DNA of 5,645 bases from Bacteroidales bacterium. GTDB taxonomy: Bacteria; Bacteroidota; Bacteroidia; Bacteroidales; WCHB1-69. The notes beneath the pieces are model-generated. The model was not told the origin of the DNA, searched no databases, and worked only from the letters and a program-made list of their open reading frames with translations. The stretch is taken from assembly GCA_031254735.1 (NCBI GenBank), contig JAIRTU010000240.1, forward strand, positions 1 to 5,645, read 5' to 3'. The translations under genes and the position numbers were made by a program. Below are positions 1-5,645 of the stretch, one piece after another. How positions within the stretch are numbered: position 1 is the first letter of the stretch; every line of letters begins with the position of its first letter.

Positions 1-1752
1 ATACGGTATGCGAGCCTGAACGCCTTCCATTTCCATCACCGACTCTATCGAGCGAAAATAAAAATGCAACTGTTTCATTCCCGATGTTTTCATCTGCGAA
101 TTTATGCGGCTGTTCATCAGCGATTCGGCAAATTCTTGAAAGAAATCTTTCATAATCGGACGTTCGATAAGTGCATAATCGGAAATTTCTGCCAACTGTG
201 CCGCTTTTTTGACAGCAACGTCTATTCCGCCAAGCGTATCCGCCAAATTCAGTCTCAGGGCGTCTACTCCCGACCAAACACGTCCCTGACCTATGGAATC
301 GACATACGATTTTGAAATATTTCGTCCGTCAGCCACACGTTGCGTAAAGAGCGAATAGGTGTTTTCGACATATTGCTGCATAACCGCACGTTCGTAGTCG
401 GTCATTCGACGAGTGGTAGAAATAGCATCGGCGTGAGCATTGGTTTTTACGCGATCGACAGTGATACCCAATTTGTTCGACAGCAGATTGCCCACATTGG
501 GAATCACGCCAAATACGCCAATCGAGCCTGTAATGGTGGTAGGTTGAGCCACAATATAATCTGCCGCACAAGCGATATAATATCCGCCCGAAGCAGCATA
601 ATCACCCATAGAAACCACCACCGGTTTTTCCTGTTGTGCAAGTTCGACTTCTCGCCAGATAGATTCGGAAGCCAACGCACTTCCTCCGCCCGAATTTATG
701 CGGAAGACAATCGCTTTTATGTTTTTATCTTTGCGAGCTTTTGCAATTTCTTCTGCCGTAGACCAACCGATAGACTTGGAATCGCCTTTTCCGTCGATAA
801 TATTGCCTTCGGCATAAATAATTGCTATCTTTTCTTGTTGAACTTTAACCTGCGGAATGGTTTTTTTGTATTCTTTCAGCGAGACAAAACGAATGTCTTG
901 GGCAGAGTCTAATTCCAAAGCGAAACGAACCGTATCTAAAAACTGATCTTTAAAAATCAAATTATCCACAAAACCTTTGGACAACAGCAACGCATTGTTT
1001 TGAAACATCAGCAGACTGTCGCAGGCAACATTTATTTCATCTGTTGTCATCGAACGACTTTTGCTGATATTGTCAACGATATGATTCCACATCGAACCCA
1101 AATACACCTGCACCTGCTCTTTGTTTGCCTCACTCATTTTGTCCAGCATAAAAGGCTCTACCGCACTTTTATACGTTCCATGACGGACAATTTGCACTTC
1201 TATGTCTAATTTATCGAGCAGATTTTTGTAAAAAACAATTTCCGAAGCCAAGCCTCTAATATCCAACAGCCCTTGCGGGTGAAGATATATTTTGTCGGCG
1301 GCTGTTGCCAGATAATACGATTTTTGAGTTAATCCGTCGGAGTAGCAGTATACAAATTTTCCCGATTCTTTAAAGTCGAGCAATTGGTTGCGAATTTCTT
1401 CCAACGTGGCAAACGAACTTGTAACGGCAGAAAAATCCAAATAGATACCACTGATGTTGGCATCTTCTTTCGCCTTTTTGATAGCGGCGATAATGGTGTT
1501 GAGACCCACCGCATTGGGGTTGGAAAACATTCCGGGAAGAGCGTACTGCTCAAAAGGATTGTCTACCGCCCTTTCTTCTATGGTAACGTTGTTTAACTCT
1601 AACTTCAAGACCGATTTTGGTGCAATAACCGTAGCTTTTCCTTCCGAAGCCAAGATTGATACGGCAAAAATCATAGAAATAAATCCCATCAAAAGGAACA
1701 TAACTATCATGGCAAGCAATGTTGCCAAAAACATTTTAAAGAAATTTTTCAT
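1..1752 (-). CDS. sppA: Signal peptide peptidase SppA, 67K type (3' end cut by window edge)
   Basis: Membrane-anchored serine protease of family S49 that degrades leftover signal peptides in the cytoplasmic membrane. The frame starts at ATG 1752 and stays open for 584 codons to base 1; an in-frame TAA lies seven codons upstream, so no longer start is available from ATG. Residues about 8-32 form one hydrophobic N-terminal anchor. Two tandem S49 halves follow. The first carries the general-base lysine, K195, in GTYKSAVEPF. The second has the glycine-rich NSGGGS at 353-358 and the nucleophile S388 in AASGGYYIA. The K-to-S spacing of 193 residues is close to the E. coli pair (K209/S409), so both halves of the active site are present and the enzyme should be functional. 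E. coli SppA is 618 residues; Bacteroidota forms are near 590, so only a few C-terminal residues should be missing. No clear promoter was found; the leader is very AT-rich. Confidence 0.96.
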   Translation of the reverse strand, partial: MKNFFKMFLATLLAMIVMFLLMGFISMIFAVSILASEGKATVIAPKSVLKLELNNVTIEERAVDNPFEQYALPGMFSNPNAVGLNTIIAAIKKAKEDANISGIYLDFSAVTSSFATLEEIRNQLLDFKESGKFVYCYSDGLTQKSYYLATAADKIYLHPQGLLDIRGLASEIVFYKNLLDKLDIEVQIVRHGTYKSAVEPFMLDKMSEANKEQVQVYLGSMWNHIVDNISKSRSMTTDEINVACDSLLMFQNNALLLSKGFVDNLIFKDQFLDTVRFALELDSAQDIRFVSLKEYKKTIPQVKVQQEKIAIIYAEGNIIDGKGDSKSIGWSTAEEIAKARKDKNIKAIVFRINSGGGSALASESIWREVELAQQEKPVVVSMGDYAASGGYYIACAADYIVAQPTTITGSIGVFGVIPNVGNLLSNKLGITVDRVKTNAHADAISTTRRMTDYERAVMQQYVENTYSLFTQRVADGRNISKSYVDSIGQGRVWSGVDALRLNLADTLGGIDVAVKKAAQLAEISDYALIERPIMKDFFQEFAESLMNSRINSQMKTSGMKQLHFYFRSIESVMEMEGVQARIPY

Positions 1753-2030
1753 CGTTTGATATTTTTTTAATTAATTAATTTATTATTTTGATTGAACAGT
1801 TTACTCATTGATGATTTTCTGCCAAAATATTTGTCTGCAAGCCTTGCGGAATATATCCCGGAAATTTCTCTGCTTTTGTTTCGGCTGCATTCATTTCGGA
1901 TATTAATCTTTATTTTTGCTCACAAAAATTCTTTCTGTCTTTTCTCCCTGTTTAAAGCATGAAGACAGTCAAAAACTTTTTTGCTTGGCAACAATCGTTT
2001 TTTATTTGATGTATGAATATCGACACAAAG
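1753..2030. other. Intergenic region upstream of sppA; no convincing gene
   Basis: This 278-nt gap separates the barrel-like protein gene from sppA. I see no RNA gene and no full TTTG/TAnnTTTG promoter. On the minus strand a 29-codon frame runs from ATG 1894 to TGA 1805 (starting MNAAETKAEKF). It overlaps by ATGA a 13-codon frame that is in phase with sppA but stops at TAA before it. Within the 29-codon frame two short dyads sit side by side: GCAAG-C-CTTGC at 1837-1847 and the near-palindrome CGGAATATATCCCG at 1847-1860. A wider 7-nt inverted repeat, CTGTCTT/AAGACAG, lies at 1935-1941 and 1962-1968. The last part before sppA (1761-1789) is almost pure A and T. The peptide frames may be chance; a regulatory leader is possible but unproven. 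Confidence 0.5.
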
Positions 2031-2768
2031 TTAACGTCTAAATTCTCGAATATTGCCAAAATTGATATTCATTCGTACCGTGATAACATGATGACACATT
2101 GCCGTAAAGGGATAGATAACGTCTTTTTCGGCAGGGTCTGTTCCCAGATATTCTTCACGTTCCATTTTTGGGTTGTAGTTATAAAACGTCTTGATATTAA
2201 ATCCATACGTAATCATGGCTGTAACTCGCTGTATATCTTTTGTCCGATGCTTGTATTGTGCAGGAAAGGCAATTCCTATTTCGGGACGGATATAAAAATT
2301 GGAGTAAGCGTTGGATATATTGTTTTTGGTGGCGTATGCAAATTGCAATGCAATACCATAGACAAACGGATTTAAATCTATTCCGCCAATATAGCTGCAA
2401 TGGAAAGTCCCTATTGCATTGTGAACTTGATACCCGCCATGATCCATGCCCAACCCCATTTGATAGGTTACACTCTGCTGCATAAATCGATTTCCTACGC
2501 CGTAATACTGACTTGCCACATATCCCAGACCTGCCATCGGTACGATACTCACCGCCTGATCGAGCCTTGCGGAAACACCGGCGCCCGCATGTATTGTCAA
2601 ACCATGACGAATGAATGTCATATTTCTTCCGCCGACAGAAAAATTATTTCGCTTCCCTCTGCGGTTCGATTGACCGTATAAGTCGTTATCACATACCTGA
2701 ACCGCAAACAAAACCGCTGCAAGAGCCGCTATACCCAATCCTTTTGGAAACATTTTAAAAAAGTCCAT
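2031..2768 (-). CDS. Exported protein of unknown function, probable small outer-membrane beta-barrel
   Basis: A 245-residue protein that I do not recognise as a named family. The ATG at 2768 is preferred over a TTG at 2804 because it places the signal peptide at the N-terminus and because promoter-like elements overlap the TTG. Residues 1 to about 33 look like a Sec signal peptide: a lysine-containing start, a hydrophobic core (GIAALAAVLFAVQV), then a likely signal peptidase I site near LYGQ. The cysteine after VQV does not fit a lipobox, so a lipoprotein is unlikely. The mature part starts with a basic stretch (NRRGKRNN) and then shows about eight alternating polar/hydrophobic segments rich in Gly and aromatic residues, for example LTIHAGAGVSA, YIRPEIGIAF, VTAMITYGFNI and VITVRMNINF. 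This pattern suggests a compact beta-barrel of roughly eight strands. It appears to be a single-gene unit, flanked by a terminator upstream and a 278-nt gap downstream. Function is unknown; a periplasmic beta-rich protein is the alternative. Confidence 0.75.
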   Translation of the reverse strand: MDFFKMFPKGLGIAALAAVLFAVQVCDNDLYGQSNRRGKRNNFSVGGRNMTFIRHGLTIHAGAGVSARLDQAVSIVPMAGLGYVASQYYGVGNRFMQQSVTYQMGLGMDHGGYQVHNAIGTFHCSYIGGIDLNPFVYGIALQFAYATKNNISNAYSNFYIRPEIGIAFPAQYKHRTKDIQRVTAMITYGFNIKTFYNYNPKMEREEYLGTDPAEKDVIYPFTAMCHHVITVRMNINFGNIREFRR

Positions 2769-2793
2769 TTTCGTTATATCATTTAAATATACG

Positions 2794-2809
2794 CAAAAGT
2801 ACAAAATTA
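2794..2809 (-). promoter_or_regulatory. Tandem Bacteroidota -7 promoter elements upstream of the barrel-like gene
   Basis: Read on the minus strand, the 16 bases are TAATTTTGTACTTTTG: two back-to-back exact matches to the Bacteroidota -7 consensus TAnnTTTG. The nearer one ends 25 nt upstream of ATG 2768, so transcription would start about 20 nt before the start codon. The weak point is the -33 element: no TTTG lies 19-21 nt upstream of either copy. The nearest TTTG is 25 nt before the first copy and 33 nt before the second. The region is AT-rich, so chance matches are possible. Confidence 0.45.
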
Positions 2810-2913
2810 TTCATTTGTTTCGTGAGATTTCCGGCAAAAAAATAAAAGAAATTTTTTTCGTAAACCGAAAATCGAATGTTTTTCTCGGAAAATCAATGCT
2901 AAAAACAATGACA

Positions 2914-2949
2914 AAAACACTTGGCAGACAGATTACTACCAAGTGTTTT
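2914..2949 (-). terminator. Rho-independent terminator after the acyl carrier protein gene, possibly bidirectional
   Basis: An 11-bp perfect inverted repeat, AAAACACTTGG and CCAAGTGTTTT, encloses a 14-nt loop (2925-2938). On the minus strand the hairpin begins 23 nt after the TAG stop of the acyl carrier protein gene and ends in a run of five T, the layout of an intrinsic terminator. It marks the end of the acyltransferase/synthase/carrier transcript and separates it from the next gene. The stem also ends in TTTT on the plus strand, so it could work in both directions, although no plus-strand gene needs it here. Confidence 0.85.
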
Positions 2950-2972
2950 CCGGTACATCGCGACAGTTTTTA

Positions 2973-3215
2973 CTATCCTAATCTTTCAAAGATAAAATCG
3001 TAAAGACTTCCGAATGTTTTTACCGAAGCAATTTCCTGTCCTTTGAGTTTTACTCCAAATTCTCCTTCTATCAAAGCCACCATGTCTACCAGCGACAAAC
3101 TGTCGAGGTCTAAGGTTTCTTTAATGTCTGCCTCCGGAGTAATCGTTTCTATATCTACCTCAAACTCATCGGCTAATGCTTGGTTTACTTTGTTGATTAA
3201 TTCTTGTTTTTCCAT
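2973..3215 (-). CDS. Acyl carrier protein (specialised, non-housekeeping type)
   Basis: Small acidic carrier that holds growing acyl chains on a 4'-phosphopantetheine arm. It is 80 residues long, the usual size, and starts at ATG 3215 behind an A-rich leader. The attachment serine is S39 in the helix-II motif LDLDSLSLVDM, followed by the typical acidic helix (VDMVALIEGEFGVKL). The motif reads DLDSL, not the GADSL of primary AcpP, and the N-terminal half also differs from AcpP. This suggests a second, pathway-specific carrier and not the one used for bulk fatty acid synthesis; that is inference. It lies 29 nt downstream of the FabB-like synthase, its obvious partner, and is the last gene before the terminator. 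A phosphopantetheinyl transferase must act on it but is not encoded here. Confidence 0.93.
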   Translation of the reverse strand: MEKQELINKVNQALADEFEVDIETITPEADIKETLDLDSLSLVDMVALIEGEFGVKLKGQEIASVKTFGSLYDFIFERLG

Positions 3216-3244
3216 TTTTTTTACGTGTTTATTTCAAAAATTGA

Positions 3245-4465
3245 TTATAAATTTTTAATTACAAGTGTCGAATTAGTGCCGCCAAATCCAAAAGAATTGG
3301 AAAGAAACATATCGAAATGTTTGCTGATACGCATCGGAGGAATATTCAATTTGGCAGAAAACTCGTCCGGGTTTTCAAAGTTAAGATTGGGAGCGATAAA
3401 ATCGTTTTTCATCATTAACATCGAATAAATCACTTCACTTGCTCCTGCCATCCACATTTCATGCCCCGTCATCGATTTGGTGGAAGTAACCTCCGGTTTG
3501 TAATCGCCAAACACATTGGCAATGGCTTTGGCTTCGTTTTGGTCGCCCACCTGCGTAGAGGTGGCATGAGCATTGATATATCCAATATCGCGAATGTCGA
3601 TATTTGCTTCTTTGACAGCCATGAGCAACGAACGGCTTGGACCGTCCACATTCGGGACGGAGATATGGTCGCCGTTGGAAGAAAATCCATATCCGCAAAT
3701 TTCTGCCAAAATGGGCGCTCCGCGTTTCATTGCCGATTCGTAACTTTCGATAACAACGGTTGCCGCACCACCGCCCGGAACCAAACCGTCTCTGTCGCGG
3801 TCGAAAGGGCGAGAGGCTTTTGCGGGTTCGTTTTCCCGCACCGAAAAGGCACTGATACCGTCAAAACTGCCTACCGAAAAAGGATTTACTTCCTGTGCCC
3901 CTCCGCAGATGATACAGTCTTGCAATCCCCATTGGATCAACAGACTGCCCAATCCTATGGCATGCGATCCGCTCGCACAAGCCCCCGAAACCGTCAGGTT
4001 GATCCCTTTGAGTTTGAAAATACATGCCAAATTCATCGTTACGGTAGAGTTCATCGATTGAAAAATAGCACCCGAACCTATCAGGGTGGTATCTTTCTTT
4101 TCCCGCATGGTATCCACACTTTTCACAACGGCGTCGGCGCTGCTGTCGTTCCCATACAAAAGCCCCACTTCGTGCGTGTCGAGATAATCCTGTTCCAACT
4201 TCGCATTTTTCAAGGCTTCCACCGTTGCCATGTACGCATAATTTCCTTCTTCGGGAATGTATACACGTTGATTTCGGCTAAGCAATCCTTTCAGGTCGGG
4301 GACTTCCAAATATGCCGTCAATCCCGAACGAAACCCCAACTCTTTGCGGGAAGGATCGAATACGATCCCCGATTTTCCGTTGTAAAGCGATTGTTTTACT
4401 TCTTCGAGGTTTTTCCCCAAACAGGAATAAATACCCATTCCTGTAATTACAACTCTTTTTTTCAT
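3245..4465 (-). CDS. 3-oxoacyl-[acyl-carrier-protein] synthase, KAS I / FabB-like
   Basis: Condensing enzyme that extends an acyl chain on an acyl carrier protein by two carbons from malonyl-ACP. At 406 residues it matches E. coli FabB (406). It opens with VVITGMGIYSCLG. The catalytic triad is complete: nucleophile C163 in SGACASGSHAIG, H300 in NAHATSTQVGD and H335 in KSMTGHEMWMAG, with the conserved lysine K330. The C-terminal GFGGTN loop is at 393-398. Positions and flanking text (DFIAPNLNFE, SNSFGFGGTNST) resemble FabB more than FabF. Two conserved spots are altered: the usual TSTPVGD proline is Gln (Q305), and the loop after H335 reads EMWMAGASE where E. coli FabB has SLGAAGVQE. The start ATG lies 13 nt after the acyltransferase stop, so the two are almost certainly cotranscribed. 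A specialised pathway enzyme is favoured over the housekeeping FabB/FabF because of the dedicated carrier next to it, but this is not proven. Confidence 0.94.
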   Translation of the reverse strand: MKKRVVITGMGIYSCLGKNLEEVKQSLYNGKSGIVFDPSRKELGFRSGLTAYLEVPDLKGLLSRNQRVYIPEEGNYAYMATVEALKNAKLEQDYLDTHEVGLLYGNDSSADAVVKSVDTMREKKDTTLIGSGAIFQSMNSTVTMNLACIFKLKGINLTVSGACASGSHAIGLGSLLIQWGLQDCIICGGAQEVNPFSVGSFDGISAFSVRENEPAKASRPFDRDRDGLVPGGGAATVVIESYESAMKRGAPILAEICGYGFSSNGDHISVPNVDGPSRSLLMAVKEANIDIRDIGYINAHATSTQVGDQNEAKAIANVFGDYKPEVTSTKSMTGHEMWMAGASEVIYSMLMMKNDFIAPNLNFENPDEFSAKLNIPPMRISKHFDMFLSNSFGFGGTNSTLVIKNL

Positions 4466-4478
4466 GTCAATAATTATT

Positions 4479-5645
4479 TTATTTCAATATATTATCCAAC
4501 GATTTGAATATGTGTGAACGTATATTCACCAAATCGTTTATTTTGTTACTCTTTATCAGTCGATGAAATTTTATCTGATCTTTTCGCTGTCTCCATAATT
4601 GTTTATAATGCCATGCAAATACACCCAACGCCGGCAGAGAGAGAAAATATACCAATGCAATCCAAAATACTCCCGAAAAAATCCATGTTAAGCCGAATAT
4701 TAAAAAAAAAAGAAGCGGCACAGTGAACAAAACGCTTGTACACAAACGAATGGCACTGTGAAACATGGGGTCTTTTACTTTGGACGTAAGCACATTCGGG
4801 GCATACAACACCAAAGCATTGGGAATTAATGAAAACAGAAAAAGAGGCGACAACAAGACAAACCATACCGACAGAAGCCCTATTTTCCATGGAATATACG
4901 GTATGTCGAACTGCCAATCTTTTATCCGGTGCTGCTCTGTTTTTTCTTTCAAAATCAATATTTGCTCATATATCGGCAATAATAAACTTTCATTTTCCTG
5001 TTTTATTGTTTCAAGTTTTGCAATAAGTTCTTTATCGGACAATAATTTTTCGGGCAATTTGTTTGGATTAAAGCCGTGTTCTTTGGCATATTTTACTCCA
5101 TAGGTATTTCTCAAATAGTCAATGGCAGTGTAATTTTCCAAATCGTCCACATGAAGCATCAAATCCAACACCTGTTGCCTTACCTCTTCGTTGAGTTTGC
5201 GTTGTGTTCTTCGCGGTTGGGTTTTGTACGATTCGTAATACGGAGAAATCGGAATGGGTTTACCATATTTGAAAATAACATCTTCCTGTATTCCAAAATA
5301 ATCGGAATAATGATTGCAGACGGGAAGGATAAATATTTCCTTTTCAAAATTGCTTTTTTCGGCAGCTTCAAAACAAAGACGAAGGTATCCGGAAGAAAAT
5401 TTGCCCAACCAGCGTTTATCCTGATGTTGTCCTTCGGGAAAAATAATAACAGTGCCATTGTGCAAAAGTTCTTCCTCTACTTCTTCAAAGGTATCGGCAT
5501 TGTTGGCAAACGATTCTTCGCCCTCTCGCGAGAGGCGATATGCGGGCAGTAAGCCCATCCAACGTAAAATTTTATCGGCAATCTTATTTTGAAAAACATC
5601 TCCGCGAGCAATCACCTTATGTTTTCGTTCTTTCCGCGAACGGAT
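4479..5645 (-). CDS. PlsC-type glycerolipid acyltransferase with membrane C-terminal extension (5' end cut by window edge)
   Basis: The frame is open from the right edge to TAA at 4479, giving 388 residues; the true start lies outside, and the internal GTG at 5615 is not a likely start because the frame continues upstream with family-like sequence. Counting from the first visible codon, VIARGDVFQN (11-20) and PAYR (34-37) fit the middle motifs of lysophosphatidate acyltransferases, and IIFPEG (67-72) is the acceptor-binding FPEG motif. IFILPVCNHYSDYF at 104-117 matches the later ILP block. The catalytic HxxxxD motif must lie upstream of the window. The second half is a long extension: a charged, helix-prone linker (about 140-245), then hydrophobic segments at about 254-278 and 301-345 around a KVKDPMFHSA motif (289-298). 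This architecture resembles larger bacterial and yeast Gpt2-like acyltransferases. Probable role: transfer of an acyl chain to a glycerolipid or related acceptor at the inner membrane; whether the donor is acyl-ACP from the adjacent genes is inference. Confidence 0.88.
   Translation of the reverse strand: MRSRKERKHKVIARGDVFQNKIADKILRWMGLLPAYRLSREGEESFANNADTFEEVEEELLHNGTVIIFPEGQHQDKRWLGKFSSGYLRLCFEAAEKSNFEKEIFILPVCNHYSDYFGIQEDVIFKYGKPIPISPYYESYKTQPRRTQRKLNEEVRQQVLDLMLHVDDLENYTAIDYLRNTYGVKYAKEHGFNPNKLPEKLLSDKELIAKLETIKQENESLLLPIYEQILILKEKTEQHRIKDWQFDIPYIPWKIGLLSVWFVLLSPLFLFSLIPNALVLYAPNVLTSKVKDPMFHSAIRLCTSVLFTVPLLFFLIFGLTWIFSGVFWIALVYFLSLPALGVFAWHYKQLWRQRKDQIKFHRLIKSNKINDLVNIRSHIFKSLDNILK

Noticed and set aside
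340..912. A 190-codon plus-strand open frame
   Set aside because: It is antisense to the C-terminal half of sppA, including the Ser388 region, and its translation shows no domain-like features.
1970..1983. CAAAAA-CT-TTTTTG-type inverted repeat as a terminator for the barrel-like gene
   Set aside because: The stem is only A/T pairs plus one G-C pair with almost no loop, so it is too weak to call an intrinsic terminator.
2769..2804. A 12-residue N-terminal extension of the barrel-like protein from a TTG start
   Set aside because: The extension (MYFCVYLNDITK) would bury the signal peptide inside the protein, and the TTG overlaps the promoter-like elements. ATG 2768 gives a normal signal peptide at the N-terminus.
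2815..3003. A 62-codon plus-strand frame in the gap before the carrier gene
   Set aside because: It runs through the terminator hairpin and into the 3' end of the carrier gene on the other strand, and its translation is low-complexity and Lys-rich with no motif.
3461..4507. A 348-codon plus-strand open frame
   Set aside because: It lies antisense across the FabB-like gene, which has a complete catalytic triad and full family length. The plus-strand product has no recognisable motifs and is rich in His, Arg and Phe, typical of an antisense shadow.
5613..5615. GTG as the start of the acyltransferase gene
   Set aside because: The frame continues to the window edge with ten more codons, and the protein would lack the essential HxxxxD region, so the real start is outside the window.

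Overview
The window looks like chromosome from a member of the Bacteroidota, most likely Bacteroidales. The evidence is a KAS I (FabB-type) synthase and a 67K-type SppA with a Bacteroidetes-style N-terminus, ATG starts preceded by A-rich leaders rather than Shine-Dalgarno motifs, TAnnTTTG-type promoter elements, and moderate-to-low GC with AT-rich gaps. This is a judgement from motifs; no database search was possible. All recognisable genes lie on the minus strand, so transcription runs from right to left.

Right part (5645 to 2973): a compact three-gene group. It starts with a PlsC-type lysophospholipid acyltransferase, cut by the right edge, with a membrane-embedded C-terminal extension. After 13 nt comes a FabB-like 3-oxoacyl-ACP synthase with an intact Cys-His-His triad, and after another 29 nt an 80-residue acyl carrier protein with the DSL phosphopantetheine site. 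A strong hairpin terminator follows the acyl carrier protein gene. The three genes could form a small acyl-building and acyl-transfer module: the carrier holds the chain, the synthase extends it, and the acyltransferase moves it onto a lipid acceptor. The carrier protein differs from the usual housekeeping AcpP (DLDSL instead of GADSL), which favours a specialised lipid or polyene-type pathway over primary fatty acid synthesis. That pathway assignment is inference, and more genes may lie upstream, beyond the right edge.

Middle (2972 to 2031): a roughly 200-nt gap holds the terminator and a tandem pair of Bacteroidetes -7 promoter elements. Then comes a 245-residue exported protein of unknown function whose repeated amphipathic strands suggest a small outer-membrane beta-barrel.

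Left part (2030 to 1): a 278-nt gap without a convincing gene, then a 584-codon reading frame for signal peptide peptidase SppA, with catalytic Lys195 and Ser388 in place. The frame is still open at the left edge and probably lacks only a few C-terminal residues.

I found no RNA genes, insertion sequences, CRISPR arrays or phage genes. The most interesting item is the acyltransferase/synthase/carrier module. I see no clear evidence of a wholly new system.
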